64,000 nt of DNA from NCBI RefSeq assembly GCF_024139115.2, contig NC_085141.1, forward strand, positions 164,940,908 to 165,004,907. The letters run 5' to 3'. This document shows positions 30,732 to 40,424 of this stretch, in pieces; position 1 is the first letter of the stretch, and the number at the start of each line of letters is the position of its first letter. The notes beneath the pieces were generated by a model. That model saw nothing but the letters and a program-made list of their open reading frames with translations. It made no database searches and was not told the origin of the DNA. This DNA comes from Armigeres subalbatus. Its lineage: Eukaryota > Arthropoda > Insecta > Diptera > Culicidae. The position numbers were made by a program, and so were the translations under genes.

Positions 30732-31130
30732 TCACCTGTCATAAGACGAGTTTATACCATCCCATTGAATTCCACCACTTAATTGTATCTTGACAGATAC
30801 GTATTTCGACCTCAAAGGTAAGGCCGTCTTCAGTGTCTCGTACTTGACTCGACTTAAAGAAAATGATCGCAGCTTACACTATTTATACTATGCGTAGGTA
30901 TAATAATTTATCTAGGTACTTATCTTACTACGGTGCTTATTTCTACTCGCTTGATGCGCTTAATGCTTAGGTATGAACTTGAAGAGCCAGGAGCTACCAT
31001 TTCCTTGATCTTTATTCAACAACCGCGTTTGTACCTGTCGGTAGATTTCCAAGCTCTCAGCAACATCAAGTTTCCACGGAGAAGAGACATTTCTTAAAAT
31101 TTTAATGTTTGATGTCGTAATTGAATGATT
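30732..31130 (-). repeat. Inverted PLE arm (left)
   Basis: Reverse complement of 34281-34679 over its full 399 bp, from TCACCTGTCATAAGACGAG to TGAATGATT. On minus it includes the ORF 3' end (30960-31163 frame) followed by the terminal repeat. Confidence 0.9.
30791..30839 (-). ncRNA. Hammerhead-like motif, left PLE arm
   Basis: Same fold as 34572-34619 read on minus: GAGACA, CTGAAGA, extra C, GGCC/GGTC stem, GAAA, ATACGTAT, C, TGTC. Because the arms are inverted, both strands of the element would carry one motif. Confidence 0.55.
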
Positions 31131-32059
31131 GGCCAGGTACAGAGATGCGAGGAATAGTTTCATCAGTGGGATCCCCTACACAAAACTTGGCCAAGTGGTT
31201 AGTCAAGGAGTTCCAGAGTATGCCGAAGCCGTTCCCCAGCAGATCAGTTGTAAACACCCAGGAGTTCACCAAGAGGATATTGGAATCAGGAAACATCGGA
31301 GAAGAGGACATCATGGTATCATTCGACGTAGCGGCATTGTTCCCAAGCGTTCCAGTGAAGGATGCTTTGAACCTTTTGGAGGATTGGCTACTAGAACAAC
31401 GGACGGATGCAGCATGGCGAGGAAAAGTAAAGATGTATCTCAAGCTTGCAAGATTATGTATGAACGAGAACTACTTTACATTCCGTGGAAGCTTCTACAA
31501 ACAAACGAAGGGTGCACCTATGGGAAATCCGCTATCACCGTTTTTGTGCGAATTATTCATGGCGAATTTGGAGGACAGCCTAGAGGAACAAGGAGTACTA
31601 CCCGAGAAATGGTGGAGATACGTGGACGACATTTTCAGCATTATCAACCGGAAAGATCTACCCAGGATTTTGGAAGCGATAAACAACGTGCATAAAGACA
31701 TCAAATTCACCCACGAGGAGGAAAAGGAAGGTAAATTACCTTTCTTGGATCTACTGGTTATCAAGGGAACAAATGCAACATTAGACTTCGAAATCTACAG
31801 GAAGCCCACCAACACCATGAGAGTCATCCCATACACATCAAATCATTCGTATCAGCACAAAATGGCAGCTTTTCATCACATGATCCACAGGATGCAGACG
31901 ATTCCCCTGAGCGAAGAAGGAAAAACGAAGGAGCTACAACACATCTTGGAAACAGCGAGGATAAACGGATACAAGGAAAGAACAATACAAGCAATCATCA
32001 ACAAGAAGCAGAGGAACCTACGGAAAAACGAACTGACAACCCAAGTAACAATTCTGTGA
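31121..32059 (+). pseudogene. PLE reverse transcriptase (N-terminally truncated)
   Basis: The open frame encodes 313 codons with RT motifs of the Penelope type: SFDVAALFPSVP (Asp at residue 69), QTKGAPMGNPLSPF (128-141), RYVDDIF with YVDD at 167-170, and KLPFLDLLV. The frame begins inside the inverted arm, so the upstream RT portion and natural start are missing. The last codons (from 32040) belong to the inserted TIR element, which splits RT from the GIY-YIG domain. Within itself the RT frame has no stop. Confidence 0.88.
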
Positions 32060-33921
32060 CCGTTGGGTTTTATATGAATTTTAATAAGGTTTTATTCTGG
32101 GAATAATTAAAGCCTATTGTTTTATGGTGGTCATAAACAATGCTAACGAACAAAGGTTTTATATCACTCTTGAGATATCCATAAAACTCTTATAAACCAT
32201 GTTTTAAAACTAAACTTTTTGTTAGCTTTGAAGTTTTAATAATAGTTTAATTATTACTTTCAAATGCGTCATAAAACCAGTTTGGATCACTGCTTTAAAA
32301 CTACTCAACGCGAATCGATCTATTCGCCATGTTGAATTTGGAAAGCAGTGTTGCTGTAAAACTTATAATTTAATAATTCAATAAGACGCATAATGAGGTT
32401 AGTAAATTTTTTTTTGTGTTTCTGATAAACTTAAGATGCTTCTCATTTCCTAACTTAAAAAAAAAAACTTAAAAACGACAAGTAAAAAATCCCCTGGTCA
32501 TACGAATCTCCGGTGCTATCCAATAATACCAATAAAGGTTTGTCAAAAACAATTCGATTTCTGTCAAAAGTAATTTTGTTCTATGAGCAGCGTTATTTGA
32601 AAATTATTGAACTGTAACTCTTATGTTGGTTTTGATTTTGATTTGGGAAATGAGACACATAAATATGAAATGCTGTTAAATATATGCACCTAATTGAATT
32701 GCCGCTTTTCATGAAGAATCATTTTAATTCACGATGATTTCGAGTTTCTGGTTTCTAAAAAAAGGGAAGGAGGAAATAATTTTTGCATTTTTCCCCATGC
32801 ACATGTCCTTCTGATTAAAGAATTGCCCTTGTAACATACACACATATTTAATTGCTACAAATTACACCGAAAATACGAATTGGTAATGTTCCACATTTTC
32901 GTAGGTTCACTAATTTCAGGAAATTACTAGCATTCGTAGATTTCTTATACGGATCCGCAAATCTGCCGAGAGCTTTAATTTCCACAGATTTGGCATCGTT
33001 GCCCGTAGGATGAAAAAGTGCTTCCCGCATCAGCCACTAGGCTGCATGTTATCGAACCGAAGGCCATCTGTTGTGGGGAAGTGTAATCATGACAAAGTTT
33101 TATAACAAGTTTAAAACGGTCATGAAGTAACCAAGGAGAATTATTGAGTTTATCACAAAAGCCATTGAGCTATTTATCACAAGATTTTTGTTTTCATAAA
33201 AGGAATGTCGCCATGTTGAAATAATAATCAACGTCATAGCCGTGATTGAAAAACATACATCAATTACCATCAAATAGACTATTCATTAGTGGAATTAAAT
33301 TATTTCTGATGTTTTTTGATAGAAGCACGGTAACTTTATAATAAACTATTTGAAATTGAAATATTTTGAGCAGTTTGGATAATTATTTAATTTCCTATTT
33401 TCATGTGATTATTCGATAATTCCGAGGCGCGTTGATTTTAAGCTTCTACAACCTCAATATTCACGATAAATTTGGTTGCGCATGTCATTCTGACGTATGA
33501 ACTACTTAAAAAATGCTTTATTATCAACATCAACCATTTCAAGTGAAATCAGAAGCATCATTTTCCTCACATCAGTTTTACATAGGGGACATTAATAACA
33601 ATATTGTTATCTAGTGAAAATACAAACAAAGGCACTGGAACGACAAAAAATATAATCCATAATTTGAAAAAGTTTTATTGTTACTCTTATGATGGTCATG
33701 ACAACCTCTTATAGAGTATCAACAAATTCAATACAATGTTTTATTGCAGTTTTATTACTACTCTTAATAGGGTTTTAAAAACTTCTTCTAGATTGGTCCA
33801 TTAGGCCGGAAGGCTATCTTAATGATGTTATGAAGAGGTTTTGGTGGAGTTATTAGTTTTATTAGCAACTGGTCATGAAAACCTCTTATAGAGCATGATA
33901 AATCTTAAAATGTTACTTGGG
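32040..33921. mobile_element. 1.88-kb TIR element (CCCAAGTAACA ends) inserted in the PLE ORF
   Basis: The ends are CCCAAGTAACA (32040-32050) and TGTTACTTGGG (33911-33921). The PLE reading frame resumes exactly if the insert and an AA duplication are removed, so the boundaries are well fixed. The interior repeats motifs such as AAACCTCTTATAGAG and GGTTTTAAAAC and has no transposase ORF. A second member is at 59573-60908. The superfamily is not recognised. Confidence 0.85.
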
Positions 33922-34451
33922 AACACTGACACCGATCGATGAACCACTGAAGAGGGTATCGGTTCCCTATGATCGACACATCACCCACCAGCTACGCCAT
34001 CGACTGAGGAAATTCGGCATCGATTTAGTATTCTCCAGCAGAAGCAATCAACTGAAGACACTGTTGGGCTCCACAAAGGATAGAGTAGAAATGTTAAATA
34101 AGGCCGGGGTTTATCAAATTAATTGTTCACAGTGTGATAAAGTATATGTAGGTCAAACAAAAGATCGTTAGATGTAAGGTTCAAAGAACATATTGCAGAA
34201 GTAAGTAAGGCTAAGAGGAAACTGATAAGGGATTAAATTATGAGTTTAGGTCTAAGGTAGCTGAACATGTATATCAGGAAAATCATTCAATTACGACATC
34301 AAACATTAAAATTTTAAGAAATGTCTCTTCTCCGTGGAAACTTGATGTTGCTGAGAGCTTGGAAATCTACCGACAGGTACAAACGCGGTTGTTGAATAAA
34401 GATCAAGGAAATGGTAGCTCCTGGCTCTTCAAGTTCATACCTAAGCATTAA
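33922..34451 (+). pseudogene. PLE GIY-YIG endonuclease region (frameshifted)
   Basis: The frame contains the PLE linker (RVSVPYDRHITHQLRHRLRK) and the GIY-YIG start AGVYQINCSQC followed by VYVGQTKDR. A stop at 34169 follows; the next part (RFKEHIAEVSKAKRK, then NHSITTSNIKILRNVS to FKFIPKH) is in another frame, so a small indel has broken it. The domain normally nicks target DNA for PLE insertion. Confidence 0.85.
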
Positions 34452-34679
34452 GCGCATCAAGCGAGTAGAAATAAGCACCGTAGTAAGATAAGTACCTAGA
34501 TAAATTATTATACCTACGCATAGTATAAATAGTGTAAGCTGCGATCATTTTCTTCAAGTCGAGTCAAGTACGAGACACTGAAGACGGCCTTACCTTTGAG
34601 GTCGAAATACGTATCTGTCAAGATACAATTAAGTGGTGGAATTCAATGGGATGGTATAAACTCGTCTTATGACAGGTGA
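34281..34679 (+). repeat. PLE arm (right)
   Basis: Reverse complement of 30732-31130. It includes the ORF 3' end, stop at about 34451, then the terminal repeat ending CTTATGACAGGTGA. Confidence 0.9.
34572..34619 (+). ncRNA. Hammerhead-like motif, right PLE arm
   Basis: Stem I 5' strand GACA (34574-34577), CTGAAGA (34578-34584), extra C34585, stem II GGCC/GGTC (34586-34589, 34600-34603), GAAA (34604-34607), palindromic ATACGTAT (34607-34614), C34615 as the predicted cleavage residue, and stem I 3' strand TGTC (34616-34619). All core parts are in place except for the extra C after CTGAAGA. Confidence 0.6.
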
Positions 34680-34855
34680 AAACATTCCACTAAAAAGCTC
34701 AAAATAATTTTCTTATTTAAAAATATGTTTTTTTGGGAAAATGACCTTAAATAAGCCAATGAATCGACTGAGACAATAAAACGAGATACAATTGTTGACG
34801 GGAAATTGTTTACATGATGACTAAGACAATATTTTGACAATATCTTCTTCTTCTT
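34680..34855. other. Short spacer downstream of the PLE
   Basis: AT-rich, nothing recognised. Confidence 0.4.
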
Positions 34856-35110
34856 CTATGGCTCTACATTCCAACTGGAACTTGGCCGGCTTTTCAACTT
34901 AGTATTCTATTAGTATTTCCTCAGTTATTAATTGAAAGCTTTTCTATGCCCGCCATTGCATGAGTATGTATCTTGTGTGGCAAGTACAATGGATACACTA
35001 TGTCCAGGGTGTCGAGAAAGCTTCCCACCCGAAAACATCCTAGAACGGACCGAGAATCGAACTCGCCATCTCCAAATTGGCAATCCTACGCCTTTTTTTG
35101 CAAGGCTACT
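34856..35110 (-). mobile_element. tRNA-derived SINE, type B
   Basis: On minus the head carries box-B-like GAGTTCGATTCTCGG and the tail ends in GAA repeats after GGAATGTAGAGCC. Related to 21930-22255 and 40425-41425. Confidence 0.65.
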
Positions 35111-35324
35111 GGAGATCCTGGAAATATATGTTCTTCTACTTTATTTTATGGGCAGCTCATTAACCAACTTACAGTAAGCGTGCAGCTGCCCCAGAGCATG
35201 CAAAGTGTGGTGAAGGGAGCTCAAAATAATCAAAACTATATTTTTTTTACATTCTAGGTTTTCCCACTACCAGCATTTATTTGAACTTTAAAAGCGAAAG
35301 CAGTCACTCTGTTTATTATTATTA

Positions 35325-35616
35325 TCTATATAATAAAAACGAGTTGAGATTTCCTTCCTGACGATTTAACTCGCGAACGGGTTGACCGATTTGCAAGATT
35401 TTCCTCAATCGATTCGTTTTGGGATCCGCAAGGTTTGTATCTACAAAAAGTTGGTGAATTTAACGGGAAAATGTAAAAAAATCACTTGAATACAATTTTT
35501 GGTCAGATGTTGAGGAAAACAAAACAAACGCGCGGAAATTGATCTAGCCTGCGGTGCTGAAAATAGTTCATTGTGACATTTGGAACACCCGGGCAAAGCT
35601 GGGTCTCTTTCGCTAG
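35325..35616 (+). mobile_element. 292-bp non-autonomous Helitron
   Basis: It starts TCTATATAATAAAAACGAG after an A and ends in CTAG followed by T, the A/T insertion preference of Helitrons. A short hairpin (ACCCGGGCAAAGCTGGGT) lies about 10 bases before the CTAG end. No duplication is present, as expected. No Rep/helicase ORF. Confidence 0.75.
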
Positions 35617-35671
35617 TTTTGCATAAAATTCCGGAATCTATACTAGACATCGATGTTACGCATTGGATTAT

Positions 35672-35869
35672 TTCAGAGGAGTATCAAATTGCCTAGAAGC
35701 GAGTTCGAACCTGGAAGTAGTGAATTACAATCCAGAACGAGGTATAGCATTGACAAAAGATTATAATTCCAAACTCTCAGTAGATCAGGATCTAAAACAG
35801 TGTATTATACAGATAGTTGAGGAACATCGAAAAATGTACAAAAGTCCGAAAAAATCTGAGCTCATTTAG
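35672..35869 (+). other. Possible orphan terminal exon or gene relic
   Basis: An acceptor-like GGATTATTTCAG precedes an open stretch encoding LEASSNLEVVNYNPERGIA and QIVEEHRKMYKSPKKSELI before a TAG at 35867. AATAAA follows at about 35890. The composition is protein-like but no family is recognised and no upstream exon was found. Confidence 0.3.
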
Positions 35870-35879
35870 AAGAACCATG

Positions 35880-36304
35880 TTATTTATTAAATAAAGTAGT
35901 ATGTCAATATAAATAAGCCTGTTTGGGCTGGATAAAATACTAATGGTCATATAAACTGTATATTCGTGTCACAGACAAATGGACGCAACACAGATTTCCT
36001 AAAATGATAAAAAAAGCACTATCAGCTTCTGGTGTTGAAAATTCACATTGAACCAACAAAGGAGGGTATAACAGATTCAATTAGCGTCATATTGTGACAT
36101 CAGCGAAATGGAATTTCATTTACTTGATATTTCATTAAGATTTCTTTCATAATTATAAAAAGGTATTGTGCCAAGGAGTTATTCAACACACTACTCATCC
36201 AACACGTTATGACACGTTATGGTTAAATCTATAATTCGCTCTTATAATGTAGTAATGTCAAAATTGATAATTTTGAACAACTTCCCTTATATCCCTGATC
36301 TTAA
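35880..36304. other. Unassigned, with one lone TIR-like end
   Basis: CACAGACAAATGGACGCAAC (35966-35985) resembles the left end of the 7-bp-duplication MITE family, but no right end was found. Confidence 0.35.
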
Positions 36305-36525
36305 GGTCACTCCTGACGGAATCCAAGTTTCAACGTGCTCGCGTTTTCGGGGGCACACCACTCGATACGGAAGCAACGCACAACTGTCATTTTTATTATT
36401 TCACGCATGCTGCGACGCAGCAAAGTTAAATCAACAAAAATGACAGTTGTGCGCCGCTTACGTATCGATCGGTGTGCCCCCGAAAACGCGAGCACTTTGA
36501 AACTTGGATTCCGTTAGGAGTGACC
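36305..36525. mobile_element. 221-bp MITE at TTAA with about 95-bp arms
   Basis: The termini GGTCACTCCTGACGGAATCC and (inverted) GGTCACTCCTAACGGAATCC are flanked by TTAA (36301-36304, 36526-36529). The arms stay paired through GCGTTTTCGGGGGCACACC and CAACTGTCATTTTT. Frames on both strands are near mirror images and are not genes. Confidence 0.85.
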
Positions 36526-36575
36526 TTAAAATAAAGTAAGCTTAAAATAAAGTAAGCTTAAAATAAAGTAATTAG
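36526..36575. repeat. Three copies of a 16-base tandem repeat
   Basis: CTTAAAATAAAGTAAG is repeated three times directly against the MITE right end, the third copy ending in TAATTAG. Confidence 0.85.
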
Positions 36576-37298
36576 AAAGTACCGTATAATACTCATGAAG
36601 ACAAAACAGTTACAATTCTATTTTCTAGTATATCAGATAATGTATGGTATCAGTAATTCTATTGTAACCATGCAGTACATTTCTAGACACTGGTAGGCAG
36701 GATACAAATGTACAGATATGAAGGTTCATTAGATCACCATTCATCACCAAGAATTAATTTGTATAATATTACTTTGATTCTCATTATGCAGCATGTTATA
36801 CAGTAACTAGACTGTTTTTTGGCAAGGAACAAACTCACCAAACTACGTCAATTCAGCAACAAGATTTTTTCGCCAATGACGCTGCAGGTACGCGCCCGTG
36901 ATACAGCATTACAGTTTCTCATGAAATATATTCATGAAATTTTTCAGATCCTTCCATATTCTAAGTTTTCAGTAGAATTCTGATGCTTCCGAGATACTAA
37001 TTCAAGTAAAACCCGCGATCCTCTTGAGAAAGTTTATTCAATAAGACTTGGCCTTTCTCACACTTTTGCGTTTGGCTTGATCTCTCAATTGTCCTAGAAG
37101 CTACCTATAAACTATTCACTTTATCAACTCTTGCAATTAAACATTTCAGGGGACAATGGTGGTCTGCCATTTTTTTGGTTTTCCTGGGCAACATTATTAT
37201 CGTAAAAATTGACATCCCTGCTGAAAAGTTGCGTCCTTTCGCTGTGACTGCTTCGACAAAACGTTTCCAATCCATAAAATAGTTCAAGACCACTTATA
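36576..37298. other. Unassigned region
   Basis: No domain-bearing ORF. A minus frame at 37105-37293 (FMDWKRFVEAVTAKGRNFSA) is open but not recognised. Confidence 0.35.
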
Positions 37299-37305
37299 AA
37301 TTATG

Positions 37306-37558
37306 CACAGACAAACAGACATAACACATTGAACATTCACTCATCAAATTCATCGTCGTTCAAACACTAACGACATATGTTGATTTCAGTTAGTTGGGTA
37401 AATCACGAACCAGATGGCGGTAGTGAGCAAAAGTTAAACAAGAGCAAATCCGATGCGCGCGCCACGAGTGATCGATTAACCAACTAATTATTATTTGAAT
37501 TGACCAGTAAATCAATGAACGATGGAATTTTGACTAGTGTTATGTCTGTTTGTCTGTG
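37306..37558. mobile_element. 253-bp MITE with 7-bp duplication
   Basis: The termini CACAGACAAACAGACATAAC and complement are flanked by AATTATG at 37299-37305 and 37559-37565. Same family as 19861-20122. Confidence 0.85.
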
Positions 37559-37565
37559 AATTATG

Positions 37566-37967
37566 TTCTAAGATCCGTAATTTAGCTAACAATTAGCAAT
37601 TAATAGGACAATATGTTGTAACTTTACGGCAGCTTCCAGGGTTCCAAAAGTTCATTCAAAACATGAAAAATAAATTTATTCTCTCAAACCTATCAAAACG
37701 TGTATAAGAACTGGGCATATGCGAAACTGTTGGATATCTATACAAAGATTGTAAGGTCGCATTATTCAGCTGAGAAATATGATACAATACAATACTACAC
37801 CTACACTTCCACAAGAAAATTGATTTAAAAATATCAATTTGTTTAAATTGTTTAGTTCTCTTAAAGAAACATTTGCATACATACTACATGAAGCAATCAA
37901 ACAAACTCGCTGATTCAGTAATGTTGCACTTCTTCGGTGGAATGAAGCAAAGAGCAACTTCACTAAA
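37566..37967. other. Unassigned spacer
   Basis: Nothing recognised; frames here are short. Confidence 0.35.
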
Positions 37968-38085
37968 GCCCCAAACACAATGTCAGCGGAACGGCAACGG
38001 AAACGGCAAATTTGACAGTTGGCCCATATATTTTCTGTCAAATTTGCCGTTTCCGTTGCCGTTCCGCTGACATTGTGTTTGAGGC
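37968..38085. repeat. 118-bp palindrome, 51-bp arms
   Basis: The arms 37968-38018 and 38035-38085 are reverse complements with one mismatch and include GGAACGGCAACGGAAACGGC. The loop is 16 bases. It would make a very stable hairpin; it is probably a minimal MITE. No clear duplication. Confidence 0.85.
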
Positions 38086-38089
38086 TTAA

Positions 38090-39177
38090 CGGTTGACCCG
38101 AGCATCGCATTGGTTCGATTTTTCGGTATCGGCAGATCCATGAATATTCAAAAAGTTCTTGTCTATGGCTCAATTTTGTATTTATACCTTTTTTGGCAGA
38201 GCTACGTGTTTAGTATTTAGGCGTAGATCGCGGAGAAAAGAGCGGTGAAACTAGAACATTGGAAGTGAGTTACTTTTTGTAGATGTGACCAAATGTTGTA
38301 GATATTCGTCTGACATAAATATGGAATTGATATGCCTCATATTCTAGTATTAAGGATGTAAATGAAGCAATATGAATTAAAAATGTGTTCACATGATTTA
38401 GGAGTAAAAAAAGTGTATTGGTATTGGAAGCATTAAGAAAACTTCAGATTAAGCTATTTAAAATATATGTACTATGGTAGTGCTCGTTTCAAAAAGAGTG
38501 ATTTATGTGTTCAATGTACTTTATGAAAATGAAAATTAGTGCAACAACAAAAATTTATAACTTTTGTACAATTGCTTCATCTTCATTCATTCATTCCAAT
38601 TTTTTTCAAAAATGCAGATAAATATACAAATTTGGATTTACCAATATTTTAAATTACTCCAACCAGTTATTGCAAAGTTAATGGCACGTCTTTGTGGGAA
38701 AAAATCGTAAAAACAATCAATCTTTAGATTGTTTCAAGCCACATTTGACATCTAGTTTTGATAGTAAAATCAATAGCTTAAGTTCGAATATGCGTAGCAC
38801 TTTAAATAATCTAAATGTTAGCTGTTAAAGACAGGCTATTTTGTACCAACAATGCATTATTTAATTCAATTTCGAAATTATGTTGATCACAAACGATAGT
38901 CATGTCAACAAGTACAGAACTGTTATTGTCTTCAGTTGTACCTATTCAGATATAGAAGAGTAGACAATATTCCAGTAAAAGCACTTCACAATCAAATACC
39001 CATAGCAGCGTTTTTTTTCAGCATTTTTCAGGAGCTTTCAAATATTACGCCAAACTCCAAATTTTGTGATTTTGACGATTTTCGCGAAATTCCATTGTAC
39101 CTAATAATCATATTTCCTATGCTTTGTTGGTTTAGTTCTATTTACTAGTTGATAAGCTTTATTCTAACATTTTAGGA
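38090..39177 (+). other. Upstream region and probable first intron of the GPx-like gene
   Basis: A donor-like GGAAGTGAGT at 38261-38270 and an acceptor TAACATTTTAG ending at 39175 could bound an intron of about 900 bp. That would make about 38190-38264 a non-coding first exon. TATTTATACC near 38178 is a weak TATA candidate. No element boundary was found inside. Confidence 0.4.
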
Positions 39178-40041
39178 ATGAATGCCAAATCAGCCAAATC
39201 TATATTCGATTTCATAGTCACGGACATAAACGGCAACGATGTCGACCTGGGCAGGTACAAAGGGACCGTTTGCATCATAACTAACTTTTCCATCAAGGAC
39301 TCCGCGTGTGAGAAAGTTTTCACGATGCTAAGCTCGCTTTACAACAAATTCCACAATGACACCAGAAAAGGTGTGTATGTTGTCATATAGAAAAAAAAAA
39401 CTATTATGATATTGAAATACTGATTTATGATATGATGTTCCCTTCGACAGATCTGAACATTCTTCTGTTTCCGTGCTCACAGTTCGGTTCCAAGGAGTCG
39501 ATGAACGATATTCTTGACTATTTCGAGCACAACAGCGATCGCCCGCTTGGTGATGTGTTCAGCGAGATTGAGGTAAGCTGTGAAATAAAAACACACCACG
39601 CATAGCGATATATTGAAACTTACGTGTGAATCGACTCAAAAGGATGTTGCGTTATTGAAGTCGATGCCGGATTTGGTGAGGCGGGAAATGTATGGTCAGG
39701 AAATTTTCACAGAATCGTACACGAACGAGGCGGATTTCCCATAATACACGCCGACGAATGCTGATTGATGTCATATGTATCAATCAATTGCATTCCTTAT
39801 AAGCTATTGTGGATAACTGAACATACATAATGCGTTCTTTCGTTCTTTGCAGGTTAATGGCACGAAGAGCGTAGAGTTGTACAAATACATGAAGCTCAAA
39901 AAGCCTGGAAATTGTGGAGGATTCATCAACGGAAATTTCACGATGTTCCTCACAGATAAGAACGGTGTCCCCGTGGAACGTTTTGCATCTAATGTCCATC
40001 CATATCTACTAGAAGAATTAATTGAACAGCACTGTGGGTAA
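39178..40041 (+). CDS. Glutathione peroxidase-like paralogue lacking catalytic residues, 3 exons
   Basis: Exons 39178-39370, 39451-39572 and 39853-40041 give 167 residues with GT-AG splice sites. Intron positions and phases equal those of the GPx at 19098, and exon 2 is 122 nt in both. The fold blocks are clear (SIFDFIVTDINGNDVDLGRY, FPCSQFG, LYKYMKLK, NFTMFLTDKNGVPVERF). At the active site the catalytic Cys is Asp41 (NFSIKDSAC), the catalytic Gln is Lys79 (FGSK), the Trp is Gly132 and only Asn133 remains; the resolving Cys is also gone. Cys44 lies three residues beyond the normal position and is unlikely to substitute. The intact frame and splice sites argue for a retained non-peroxidase role, or recent decay. 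The stop overlaps an AATAAA (40040); another is at about 40287. Confidence 0.85.
39643..39744 (+). other. Possible alternative last exon in intron 2 of the GPx-like gene
   Basis: After CTCAAAAG the sequence is open for 33 codons in the phase left by exon 2 (DVALLKSMPDLVRREMYGQ, then EIFTESYTNEADFP) and ends in TAA at 39742. Splicing from 39572 would replace the C-terminal third of the GPx fold. The acceptor lacks a good pyrimidine tract, so this may instead be a relic of another exon. Confidence 0.35.
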
Positions 40042-40424
40042 TAAAGAATCATTATTGATACTTTAGTTATCTACCATTTAGCTAATTCTTATAACATACA
40101 TTGCCTACTGAGAATATAAAGTTATCATGATAGGTTCAAAAGTTTTAATATCAGGGAAATGAAAATTTTCCGGAATAAGAAGATCAATAGTAGGAACATG
40201 TTTTTCAATTCCAAATGACAAAAAAAATAGTTAAATAAAGGCAATGTAGATTAAAGGCAATGGAAAATTTGCTTATTTTATGTTCAATAAATGACGTTTA
40301 TTAACACTTGTTGTATTTGTTCTCCAAAATTATCCAAGGTAAATGTTGGTTGCATTCATTGCTTTACAAAGATTAAATTTACCTCGTACTTTCTGGACAC
40401 ATTTCTGGCGACCCGTTTAAAATT
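40042..40424 (+). other. 3' flank of the GPx-like gene
   Basis: AT-rich, with several AATAAA-like signals. Nothing else recognised. Confidence 0.5.

Larger units (their letters stand above)
30732..34679 (+). mobile_element. Penelope-like retroelement with inverted terminal arms
   Basis: Two 399-bp arms, 30732-31130 (inverted) and 34281-34679, are reverse complements. Between them lie the RT domain (31121-32039), a 1.9-kb insertion (32040-33921) and the GIY-YIG region (33922-34451). The N-terminal part of the PLE ORF is missing: the RT starts abruptly at the inverted arm. PLEs often carry inverted or partial terminal repeats (family knowledge). Each arm contains ORF 3' codons plus a hammerhead-like motif. 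Confidence 0.85.

Noticed and set aside
31102..31764. Minus-strand ORFs across the PLE RT
   Set aside because: They are antisense shadows of the RT frame, which carries all motifs.
36307..36517. Two nearly mirror-image ORFs (LAFSGAH, TLKLGFRQE-like) on opposite strands
   Set aside because: They arise from the long inverted arms of the TTAA MITE.
37968..38085. MicroRNA precursor
   Set aside because: The 51-bp near-perfect arms are longer and more perfect than typical insect miRNA hairpins and fit a minimal MITE; kept as a palindrome only.
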